From CAVXHQ01 sp963789535 (GTDB lineage Bacteria > Pseudomonadota > Alphaproteobacteria > Rhodobacterales > Rhodobacteraceae), in assembly GCA_963789535.1 (NCBI GenBank), contig CAWBKU010000003.1:1-64000 (forward strand): a DNA stretch of 64,000 bases. The letters are read 5' to 3'. The position numbers and the translations under genes were made by a program. Every line of letters starts with the position of its first letter. Position 1 is the stretch's first letter. Below, one piece after another: positions 57,131-64,000 of this stretch. Below the pieces are notes generated by a model. The model worked only from the letters and a program-made list of their open reading frames with translations. It did not search any database and had not been told where the DNA came from.

Positions 57131-58579
57131 ATGACCGACCTCCGCCTCTACAACACCCGCACCCGCCGCAAGGAGGCGTTCGAGCCGCGGGTGCCGGGCC
57201 GCGTCGGCCTCTATCTCTGCGGCCCGACGGTCTATGATCGCGCCCACCTCGGGAACGCGCGCAACGTGATCCTGTTCGACGTGCTGGTGCGGCTGCTGCG
57301 CCATGAATACGGCGCCGACGCCGTGACCTACGTGCGAAACGTCACCGACGTCGACGACAAGATCAACGCCCGCGCCGCCGAGACGGGACGCTCCATCCGC
57401 GACATCACCGACGAGACGCTCGGCTGGTATCACGCGGACATGGCCGCCTTGGGCAATCTGCCGCCCGACCACGAGCCGCGCGCGACCGAGTGGATCGCGC
57501 AGATGGTGGCGATGATCGAGGCGCTGATCGCGGGCGGGCATGCCTATGAGGCCGAGGGGCATGTCCTTTTCGCGGTCGACAGCTACGATGACTATGGCGC
57601 GCTCTCGGGCCGCAGCCTCGACGACATGATCGCGGGCGCACGGGTCGAGGTGGCGCCCTACAAGCGCGATCCGATGGATTTCGTGATGTGGAAGCCGTCG
57701 GATGCGGCGACGCCGGGCTGGGACAGCCCTTGGGGGCGGGGTCGACCGGGCTGGCATATCGAGTGCTCGGCGATGGCCAAGGGCCTGCTCGGCGAGGAGT
57801 TCGACATCCATGGCGGCGGCAACGACCTGATGTTTCCGCACCACGAGAACGAACTGGCGCAATCGGCCTGCGCCAACGCGCACGGCGGTTTCGCCAACGT
57901 CTGGCTGCACAACGAGATGCTGCTCGTCGACGGGCGCAAGATGTCGAAGAGCCTCGGCAACTTCTTTACCGTCCGCGATCTGCTGGATCGGGGTGTGCCG
58001 GGCAACGTGATCCGTTTCGTCATGCTTGGCACCTACTATGGCAAGCCGATGGACTGGACCGAGGCGCGGCGCGCCGAGGCGCAGACGACGCTCGACGGCT
58101 GGCGCAAGGTGCTGGCGGATCACGGGATGACCGCCGATCTGATCGCGCGGCTGAAGGCGGCGGGCGACTGGACGCCGGACGGGGAGTTCCTCGACACGCT
58201 CGCCAACGATATCAACACGCCGGGTGCGATCGCCCGGATGCACATGCTGGCGCGCGGACGCGACGCGAAGGCGCTGATCCCGCTCGCGGCGGCGATGGAG
58301 ATGCTGGGGCTGGCCGACGACTGGACGGCGGTGCTGTCGCGGGGCGAGGCGTTGCCCGACGCGGCGCTGCGCGATCTGGTGGACCGTGCGCTGGCGGCGC
58401 GGGCCATGGCGCGCGCGGGCAGGGACTGGGCCGAGGCCGACCGGATCCGCGACCTGCTGGCCACAGCGGGCGTCAAGGTCAGCGACGTGGGCCGCGAGGC
58501 GACGTGGTCGCTCGATCCGGGCGCCACGGACGCGGACCGGGTGGCGGCGACGCTGGCGGAATTCGGAGAACCGGCATGA
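57131..58579 (+). CDS. cysS: Cysteinyl-tRNA synthetase
   Basis: Encodes 482 aa. Class I synthetase: zinc Cys in LYLCGPTVYDRAHLGNARN (HIGH-like HLGN), then RNVTDVDDKINARAAETG, WHIECSAMAKGLLG, IHGGGNDLMFPHHENELAQS with the zinc ligands, and KMSKS in DGRKMSKSLGNFFTVRD. The C-terminal anticodon region follows. The start follows GAGACCTGCA, a weak site. Its stop overlaps the cimA start (ATGA). Confidence 0.95.
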   Translation: MTDLRLYNTRTRRKEAFEPRVPGRVGLYLCGPTVYDRAHLGNARNVILFDVLVRLLRHEYGADAVTYVRNVTDVDDKINARAAETGRSIRDITDETLGWYHADMAALGNLPPDHEPRATEWIAQMVAMIEALIAGGHAYEAEGHVLFAVDSYDDYGALSGRSLDDMIAGARVEVAPYKRDPMDFVMWKPSDAATPGWDSPWGRGRPGWHIECSAMAKGLLGEEFDIHGGGNDLMFPHHENELAQSACANAHGGFANVWLHNEMLLVDGRKMSKSLGNFFTVRDLLDRGVPGNVIRFVMLGTYYGKPMDWTEARRAEAQTTLDGWRKVLADHGMTADLIARLKAAGDWTPDGEFLDTLANDINTPGAIARMHMLARGRDAKALIPLAAAMEMLGLADDWTAVLSRGEALPDAALRDLVDRALAARAMARAGRDWAEADRIRDLLATAGVKVSDVGREATWSLDPGATDADRVAATLAEFGEPA

Positions 58580-60195
58580 AAGAACGCCTCACCCTCTATG
58601 ACACGACGCTGCGCGACGGCCAGCAGACGCAGGGCGTGCAGTTCTCGACCGTGGAGAAGGTGCGGATCGCGGGGGCCCTCGACATGCTGGGGATCGACCA
58701 GATCGAGGGCGGCTGGCCGGGCGCGAACCCGACTGACAGCGCGTTCTTCGAGACGGTGCCGCAGACGCGGGCGACGATGACGGCGTTCGGGATGACAAAG
58801 CGGTCGGGGCGGTCGGCCGGGAACGACGATGTGCTGGCGGCGGTCCTCAATGCGGGGACGCCCGCGGTCTGCCTCGTGGGCAAGAGCCATGAGTATCACG
58901 TGACCAAGGCGCTGGGGATTTCGCTCGACGAGAACCTCGACAACATCGCGGCCTCGTTCGCGCATGTCGTGGCACAGGGGCGCGAGGCATTGTTCGATGC
59001 CGAGCATTTCTTCGACGGCTACAAGGCCAATCCGGACTACGCCCTTTCCGCGCTGCATGCCGCCCTCGACGCGGGCGCGCGCTGGGCGGTGCTGTGCGAC
59101 ACCAACGGCGGCACCTTGCCCGAAGAGGTCGGGCGGATCGTGGGCGAGGTGATCGCGGCGGGCGTGCCGGGCGACCGCCTCGGCATCCACACCCATGACG
59201 ACACCGGCAACGCCGTCGCCAATACGCTTGCGGCGGTTCTGTCGGGCGCGCGGCAGGTGCAGGGCACGCTCAACGGCCTTGGCGAGCGCTGCGGCAATGC
59301 CAACCTGACGACGCTGATCCCGACGCTGCTCCTCAAGGAACCGTTCGCCAGCCGGTTCGAGACCGGCGTCACGCGCGACAGCCTGAAGGGCCTGCGCAAG
59401 ATCAGCCGGATGCTGGACGACATCCTCAACCGCCTGCCTGCGAAACAGGCGCCCTATGTCGGGGCGAGTGCCTTTGCCCACAAGGCCGGTCTGCACGCGA
59501 GCGCCATCGCCAAGGATCCGAGCACCTACGAGCATGTGGACCCCTCGATGGTCGGCAACGCCCGCATCGTGCCGATGTCCAATCAGGCGGGACAGGCCAA
59601 CCTGCGCGAGCGGCTGGTCGGCATGGGCCTCGACGTCGCCCGCGACGATCCCGCGCTGCCGCGCATCCTCGACCGGATCAAGGCGCGCGAGGCGCTGGGC
59701 TATTCCTACGACACCGCGCAGGCGAGCTTCGAGCTGCTGGCGCGGCGCGAACTCGGGCTGTTGCCGGCGTTCTTCGAGGTCAAACGCTACCGCGTCACGG
59801 TCGAGCGGCGCCGCAACAAGCGCGGCGAGATGGTGTCGCTGTCCGAGGCGGTGGTGGTGGTGAAGATTGGCGAGGAGCGTGTCCTGTCGGTCAGCGAGAG
59901 CATGGGCGAGGACGGGGCCGATCAGGGACCGGTCAACGCGTTGAGCCGGGCACTGGCCAAGGATCTCGGGCCCTATCAGGCGATCATCGACGACCTGCGG
60001 CTCGTCGATTTCAAGGTGCGGATCACCGACGGCGGCACCGAGGCCGTCACCCGCGTCATCATCGACAGCGAGGACGGGCAGGGGCGGCAGTGGTCGACGG
60101 TCGGCGTGTCGGCCAATATCGTCGACGCCTCGTTCGACGCGCTACAGGACGCGATCGTGTGGAAACTGGTGCGCGACGGGGCCATTGCGGCCTGA
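58576..60195 (+). CDS. cimA: Citramalate synthase
   Basis: Encodes 539 aa. Condenses pyruvate and acetyl-CoA to (R)-citramalate, a threonine-independent route to isoleucine. TLYDTTLRDGQQTQGVQFST is the HMGL catalytic start; IEGGWPGANPTDSAFF, IHTHDDTGNAVANTLAAV (metal His pair), VQGTLNGLGERCGNANL and GLHASAIAKDPSTYEHVDP follow; the C-terminal LeuA dimer/allosteric domain runs from about residue 390. PxGG-type differences and DTNGGTLPEE favour CimA over LeuA. Translation is coupled to cysS. A copy of its last 60 bases lies at 61097-61165. Confidence 0.92.
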   Translation: MKERLTLYDTTLRDGQQTQGVQFSTVEKVRIAGALDMLGIDQIEGGWPGANPTDSAFFETVPQTRATMTAFGMTKRSGRSAGNDDVLAAVLNAGTPAVCLVGKSHEYHVTKALGISLDENLDNIAASFAHVVAQGREALFDAEHFFDGYKANPDYALSALHAALDAGARWAVLCDTNGGTLPEEVGRIVGEVIAAGVPGDRLGIHTHDDTGNAVANTLAAVLSGARQVQGTLNGLGERCGNANLTTLIPTLLLKEPFASRFETGVTRDSLKGLRKISRMLDDILNRLPAKQAPYVGASAFAHKAGLHASAIAKDPSTYEHVDPSMVGNARIVPMSNQAGQANLRERLVGMGLDVARDDPALPRILDRIKAREALGYSYDTAQASFELLARRELGLLPAFFEVKRYRVTVERRRNKRGEMVSLSEAVVVVKIGEERVLSVSESMGEDGADQGPVNALSRALAKDLGPYQAIIDDLRLVDFKVRITDGGTEAVTRVIIDSEDGQGRQWSTVGVSANIVDASFDALQDAIVWKLVRDGAIAA

Positions 60196-60347
60196 TCCTT
60201 CGGGCGGGGCCGGGGCCGGGCGACAGCGAACCGAACTGCCGGGCGTGTTCCCGCCGGTAGGGATTCGCTGACTTCCACCATGAGGACAATATGCCGACGG
60301 TTTCTCAGGTCTCCCGGGATTACGGGACCATGTGAAAGGTATTCGCA

Positions 60348-60968
60348 ATGACCCAGAGCTTGCCCCTCCCGCCCCCCATGCGGCGTCGCATCGTGGCGTT
60401 CGCCACCCTTTTGATGCTTTCGGCCTGTGCCGAACTCGGGCCGAACCCCGACTTCCTGATACCGGTCCCGACCTTCCCGCCCGCGCGTGCGCCGGACGTC
60501 CGGACAATAACGGAAGGCACGCCCTACGTGGCATTTGGCGGCGAGGCCTTTGGTCCGCGCCTCGAAACGCGGGTTTACGCAGGCGACGTCGCCTATAGCG
60601 AAAGCGAGAATCCGATTAGCTTGGCGGGACCCCGCCGCCTCCCGGACCAAGGCTATTGGCGGGTGCAGGACGGCACCTTCGAGCGCCTGCGTGCGGCGGT
60701 CGCCGCCGAGAACGACGTGGGCCTGCTCGAGGACAATGGCACCGAGGGGTGCGGCGGCGCAGTCCATTCCTCGTTCAATTTCGCCTTCGTCGCGCCGGAA
60801 GGGCAGGCCAGCGTCGGATATCTCGACGATGCCGCCGCGAACGGGACGGTGTTTGGCGTCACCACCATCTGCCGCGACGAGGGTGCGTCCCGACCGACCC
60901 GCGCCGCGATGGCCTATGAGCGGATCCTCGGGACTGCGGACACCATGCTCGGCGTGATGTTCGACTGA
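60348..60968 (+). CDS. Lipoprotein, tandem paralogue 1
   Basis: Encodes 206 aa. Lipobox LMLSAC in a signal peptide (RRRIVAFATLLMLSAC); acylated Cys near residue 27. Mature region: GPNPDFLIPVPTFPPARAPD, YVAFGGEAFGPRLETRVYAG, YWRVQDGTFERLRAAV, VGLLEDNGTEGCG, and RILGTADTMLGVMFD at the end. Two further Cys may form a disulfide. I do not recognise the family. It forms a direct tandem pair with 61299-61919; the two are identical over most of the 150-165 and last-15 stretches and diverge at the N-terminus. An ATG at 60378 is an alternative start. Confidence 0.75.
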   Translation: MTQSLPLPPPMRRRIVAFATLLMLSACAELGPNPDFLIPVPTFPPARAPDVRTITEGTPYVAFGGEAFGPRLETRVYAGDVAYSESENPISLAGPRRLPDQGYWRVQDGTFERLRAAVAAENDVGLLEDNGTEGCGGAVHSSFNFAFVAPEGQASVGYLDDAAANGTVFGVTTICRDEGASRPTRAAMAYERILGTADTMLGVMFD

Positions 60969-61055
60969 GCGCTGCGCCGGACGCCCGATGGAAGCAGCAA
61001 TCGGCGCGGTCCGTGACGGACGCTTGCCACCGTCGGCCCGGCACGTCAGGGGGGC

Positions 61056-61165
61056 GATGAACCGTGATATCGCCCCTCCCCCCCGGCTCGCGCGCCACAG
61101 GACGCGATCGCGTGGAAACTGGTGCGCGACGGGGCCAGAGCGACCTGATCCTTCGGGCGGGTTCG
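61056..61165 (+). pseudogene. Scar: 5' fragment of the downstream gene plus 3' fragment of cimA
   Basis: 61056-61092 copies the start of the squalene/phytoene-synthase-like gene (ATGAACCGTGATATCGCCC versus ATGGACCGCGACATCGCCC). 61097-61165 copies the end of cimA (GCGTGGAAACTGGTGCGCGA and the following TGATCCTTCGGGCGG). The two fragments meet near 61093-61097, marking the duplication joint. Neither is expressed as a gene. Confidence 0.85.
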
Positions 61166-61298
61166 AGGTCGCGTCCGCAAAGCGTCTGGTCAGGCGTTTC
61201 CCCGCCAGTCCGGTTTTGCTGACTTGCCCGGTGACGGCCCTTTGCCGACTGTCACTCTCGCGGCTCGGGAGTGCGGGCCCTCGCGAAAGGTATTTGCC

Positions 61299-61919
61299 AT
61301 GATCCGGTGCTCGTTCCTCCCGTCCTCTGCCCGGCGCTTCGTCGCCGCTCTCGCCGCCGGTCTGACGCTGGCGGCCTGTGTCGAACCCGTACCGAACCCC
61401 GATTTCCTCGTGCCCGTCACGGCCTTCCCGCCTTCACGCGAACCGGACGTCAGGTCGATACCGGAGACGACGCCCTACGTCGCCTTTGGCGGAGAGGGCC
61501 TTGATTCGCGCTTTGAAACGCGGGTCTATGCCGGCGACTTTGCCTACAGCGACAGCCTGAGCATGCACAGCTTCACCGAGCCCCGCCGCCTCCCGGACGA
61601 AGGCTACTGGCGGGTGCAGGACGGCACCTTCGAGCGCCTGCGCGCGGCGGTCGTCGCCGAGAACGACGTGGGCCTGCTCGAGGACAATGGCACCGAGGGG
61701 TGCGGTATGTCGCGCAATTCCTCGGTCAGATACGCCTTCGTCGTGCCGGGAGGGCAGGCCAGCATCGGCTCTCTGGATGATGCCGCCGCAAACGGGACGA
61801 TCTTTGGTGTTACCACCCTCTGCTACGACGATCATGCGGTCGGACCGACCCGCGCCACGATGGCCTATGAGCGGATCCTCGGGACCGCGGACACCATGCT
61901 CGGCGTGATGTTCGACTGA
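61299..61919 (+). CDS. Lipoprotein, tandem paralogue 2
   Basis: Encodes 206 aa, the same length as paralogue 1. Signal peptide with lipobox LTLAAC (AALAAGLTLAACVEPV). Mature region: PNPDFLVPVTAFPPSREPDV, YVAFGGEGLDSRFETRVYAG, YWRVQDGTFERLRAAVVAEN, VGLLEDNGTEGCGMSRNSS and the identical C-terminus RILGTADTMLGVMFD. The same leader GCGAAAGGTATTTGCC precedes the ATG as in paralogue 1. Function unknown. Conservation is highest in the middle and end, perhaps from selection or gene conversion. Confidence 0.75.
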   Translation: MIRCSFLPSSARRFVAALAAGLTLAACVEPVPNPDFLVPVTAFPPSREPDVRSIPETTPYVAFGGEGLDSRFETRVYAGDFAYSDSLSMHSFTEPRRLPDEGYWRVQDGTFERLRAAVVAENDVGLLEDNGTEGCGMSRNSSVRYAFVVPGGQASIGSLDDAAANGTIFGVTTLCYDDHAVGPTRATMAYERILGTADTMLGVMFD

Positions 61920-62009
61920 GCGCTGCGCCGGGCGCCCGATGGAACCGGCAATCGGCGCGGTCCGTGACGGACGCTTGCCAACGTCGGCCCGGCACGTCAG
62001 GGGGAGGCG

Positions 62010-62801
62010 ATGGACCGCGACATCGCCCCTCCCCCCGGCTGGACCGACTGCGCCCGCATCGTCGAGCGGGGCGACCCGGACCGCTTTGCCGCCCTGATGG
62101 CAGCACCCCTCGGCCTGCGGGTCCGGCTCTTTCCCCTCTATGCCCTCAACGTCGAGGTAGCGCGCGCGCCTTGGGTCACGCAGGAGACGGGCATCGCCGA
62201 GATCCGCCTGCAATGGTGGCGCGATGCAGTGGCCGGGATCGGCGCGACCGGACCGGTGCGGGCGCATGAGGTGGTGGCGCCGCTGGCCGTAGTGGTGCGC
62301 GGCGCGGGCCTGCCCCCCGGCCTGCTCGATGCGATGATCGCGGCACGGCGCTGGGACATCTACGACGAGGGGTTCGCGGATGCGGTGCGCTTCGAGGCCC
62401 ATATCGGTGCCGTCTCGGGCCATCTGATGTGGGCTGCCGCACGGATTGCGGGGGCGCCCGATACGCTCGAGCGGTCGGTGCGCGAGGTGGCCCATGCCTC
62501 CGGCGTCGCGAACTGGCTTCTGGCGATCCCGGACCTCGAGGCGCGGGGCCGCAGACCGCTCGTTGACGGGCGGCCCGGGGCGGTGGCGGATTTGGCGCGT
62601 CAGGCGCGGCGGCGTCTGAGGGCCGCACGGCGCGTCGATTTCGGCCCCGCGGTTCCGGTGCTGCGCACGGCCTGGCGCGCGGACGGGATCCTGCGGCGCG
62701 CGGCGGCGGATCCGGGGCGCGTCGCGGCAGGCACCCTCGGCGGGGCCGAGATCGCCCGGCGCACCGGCCTGATGTGGCGCACGATCCGGGGGACGTGGTA
62801 G
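62010..62801 (+). CDS. Squalene/phytoene synthase-family protein
   Basis: Encodes 263 aa. Resembles the trans-isoprenyl diphosphate synthase fold members of the NDUFAF6/phytoene synthase-like group: DPDRFAALMAAPLGLRVRLF, LYALNVEVARAPWVTQE, GIAEIRLQWWRDAVAGI, RRWDIYDEGF and ASGVANWLL. The two DxxxD metal motifs of true phytoene synthases are not clearly present, so an assembly-factor or non-catalytic role is more likely than carotenoid synthesis. GGGGGAGGCG precedes the ATG. It is convergent with the MFS gene. Confidence 0.8.
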   Translation: MDRDIAPPPGWTDCARIVERGDPDRFAALMAAPLGLRVRLFPLYALNVEVARAPWVTQETGIAEIRLQWWRDAVAGIGATGPVRAHEVVAPLAVVVRGAGLPPGLLDAMIAARRWDIYDEGFADAVRFEAHIGAVSGHLMWAAARIAGAPDTLERSVREVAHASGVANWLLAIPDLEARGRRPLVDGRPGAVADLARQARRRLRAARRVDFGPAVPVLRTAWRADGILRRAAADPGRVAAGTLGGAEIARRTGLMWRTIRGTW

Positions 62802-62804
62802 CGG

Positions 62805-64000
62805 TCAGGCCAGCCGGTCGCGCCTGCCGCGTGCGAGCCAGATCAGCGCCGCCCCGGCCAGCGCGAGGAACGGCACCATCGCATAGTTCACCGCGTGCCA
62901 GCCCTCGACCGCCGTTCCGCCGGAACAATTCATCAGCCCGCCCGAGGCGAGCGAGGCAAAGGTGACGCAGCCGAAGACCATCATGTCGTTCAGGCCCTGT
63001 ACCCGGCCCCGCTCGTGCGGTGCATGCGCCGAGGCGAGCAGCGTCGTGGCACCGATGAAGCCGAAGTTCCAGCCGATCCCGAGCAGGATCAGCGCCCCGA
63101 AGAAGTTGGTCAGGGTCATGCCCGACAGGGCCACGACCCCCGCCGCCGCGAGGATCGCGAGGCCCACGCCCATGATCCGCGTCACGCCGAAGCGGTTGAT
63201 GAGGTGTCCGGTAAAGAACGACGGCGCGAACATCGCCACCACATGCGCCGAGACGATGTCGTTGGCGTCGTTCTTGGTGAACCCGCTGCCCATGACCGCA
63301 AGCGGCGTCGAGGTCATCACCAGGTTCATCAAGGCATAGCTCACCATCGCGCAGACGATGGCGACGAGGACGACCGGATCGCGCAGGAGTTCCGCACGGC
63401 TGCGCACCGGCAGCACCCCGGTCAGGGCGACGCCGCGGGTGCCGCGCGGCAGGTCGAGACCGACGAAGAGGAGCGAGCCCGCAAGGTTCAGCGCCACGAT
63501 CGCGACGTAGGAGCCGAGGAAGGGGATCACGCTCCAGTCCTGCACCAGCTTGTTCAGTTGCGGCCCCATGACCGCCGACAGCAGGCCGCCGGCCATGACG
63601 TAGGAGATCGCCTTGGGCCGGAACGCCTCGGTCGCGGTGTCGGTCGCGGCAAAGCGGTAGAACCCCTGCGCCGACATGTAGACGCCCGAGAGATACGAGC
63701 CCGCGAGCAGGAGTCCGAACGAGCCCCAGAGCAAGCCGAGGGCGGCGATGGCGGCACCGAGCGCGCCGCAGAATGCGCCGATGACGAAGCCCGCGCGGCG
63801 CCCGTGCGTCTGCATGAAGGGCGACAGCCACGGCGCCGTGGTCATCGAGCCGAACACGATGAGCGAGATCGGCAGCGTCGCAAGGCAGGGATTGGGGGCG
63901 AGGGTGTTGCCGACGAGGCCGCCGATGACGAAGAGGATCGGCATCTGCGCCCCGAGGATCGCCTGCGCGCCGACGAGCACCGCGACGTTGCGCCGCGCGC
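62805..64000 (-). CDS. MFS transporter (5' end beyond the window)
   Basis: At least 397 residues are visible; the frame is open to the window edge, and residues RRNVAVLVGAQAILG at the edge look like the first membrane helix, so only a few N-terminal residues are missing. About twelve hydrophobic helices are present, with the MFS loop after helix 2 (SPFMQTHGRRAGFVIG) and the central loop (DLPRGTRGVALTG). Substrate unknown. It lies 3 bases from the end of the convergent gene at 62010-62801. Confidence 0.85.
   Translation of the reverse strand, partial: ARRNVAVLVGAQAILGAQMPILFVIGGLVGNTLAPNPCLATLPISLIVFGSMTTAPWLSPFMQTHGRRAGFVIGAFCGALGAAIAALGLLWGSFGLLLAGSYLSGVYMSAQGFYRFAATDTATEAFRPKAISYVMAGGLLSAVMGPQLNKLVQDWSVIPFLGSYVAIVALNLAGSLLFVGLDLPRGTRGVALTGVLPVRSRAELLRDPVVLVAIVCAMVSYALMNLVMTSTPLAVMGSGFTKNDANDIVSAHVVAMFAPSFFTGHLINRFGVTRIMGVGLAILAAAGVVALSGMTLTNFFGALILLGIGWNFGFIGATTLLASAHAPHERGRVQGLNDMMVFGCVTFASLASGGLMNCSGGTAVEGWHAVNYAMVPFLALAGAALIWLARGRRDRLA

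Larger units (their letters stand above)
60145..62040 (+). repeat. Tandem duplication, two units of about 952 bp
   Basis: Unit 1 runs from the end of cimA through lipoprotein gene 1 into a copy of the first bases of the squalene-synthase-like gene (to about 61092). Unit 2 starts with a copy of the cimA end (61097 on) and runs through lipoprotein gene 2 to the real start of that gene (62010 on). Matching landmarks are 951-953 bases apart (ATG 60348/61299, cimA end 60145/61098). Confidence 0.85.

Noticed and set aside
62010..62801. Carotenoid phytoene synthase (crtB)
   Set aside because: The protein is short, the two aspartate-rich metal motifs are not clear and no other crt genes are adjacent.
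1..64000. CRISPR arrays, restriction-modification or phage modules
   Set aside because: No regularly spaced repeats, Cas proteins, methyltransferase/endonuclease pairs or phage structural genes were found on either strand.

Overview
The window looks like the chromosome of a Rhodobacterales (Rhodobacteraceae/Roseobacter-type) alphaproteobacterium. The DNA is very GC-rich. Lineage markers include the F1-ATPase zeta inhibitor (DUF1476), RNase E with a low-complexity insert in its S1 domain, a Hint-domain protein, DUF934/DUF2849 sulfur genes, SoxR without SoxS, a form II CoxL, and MttB/corrinoid/BHMT-like one-carbon genes. I would not name a genus from this sequence.

Layout. 0-1.3 kb: an IS3-family element whose orfB is broken by a 41-bp insert. 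1.5-8.6 kb: a secreted beta-rich protein, then a molybdenum-hydroxylase operon (XdhC, molybdopterin-binding protein, CoxS, a small secreted protein, form II CoxL, CoxM). 8.6-10.3 kb: infC, best read from an ATA start, and an Ala/Glu-repeat anchored protein with a frameshift. 10.3-16.3 kb: assimilatory sulfur genes (cysG, DUF2849, cysI, cysH, DUF934, fpr) with a divergent Lrp/AsnC regulator. 16.3-19.9 kb: a P450, a soluble histidine kinase/response regulator pair and DUF4864. 19.9-22.8 kb: a graveyard of IS elements (IS5 with a second copy of the 41-bp insert, IS3 fragments, IS110). 22.8-31.9 kb: MBL hydrolase, EnvZ-like kinase, a CAT tRNA, purM-purN, Hint protein, rnd, sufE, DUF1638 and a corrinoid protein. 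32-36.7 kb: radical SAM, betaine-homocysteine methyltransferase-like gene, ATPase zeta, purC-purS-purQ. 36.8-43.4 kb: DctB/DctD-like two-component system and rne with a long leader. 43.5-50.9 kb: tusA, cupin, eno, EamA transporter, fur, tyrS, anmK and two outer-membrane barrels. 51-64 kb: mttB-like gene, TPM protein, aminotransferase, soxR with its operator and a VOC gene, cysS-cimA preceded by a cysteine-rich reading frame, a tandemly duplicated lipoprotein gene, a squalene/phytoene synthase-like gene and an incomplete MFS gene.

How the genes fit together. The Cys cluster encodes the reduction of activated sulfate to sulfide: CysH makes sulfite, CysI with CysG-made siroheme makes sulfide, and Fpr may supply electrons. 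Cysteine use reappears at cysS, where a Cys-codon-rich coding end suggests attenuation. The corrinoid protein, bmt and mttB genes suggest methylamine or betaine demethylation.

Most notable non-gene signals: a 41-bp hairpin element inserted next to catalytic-core codons in two unrelated transposases; a three-copy repeat placed just after stop codons; a 14-bp-arm palindrome abutting a tRNA; a near-canonical SoxR operator; a structured leader before bmt; and the scar of a tandem duplication that carries fragments of both neighbouring genes. Three single-base frameshifts in otherwise normal genes may be assembly errors and should be checked first.
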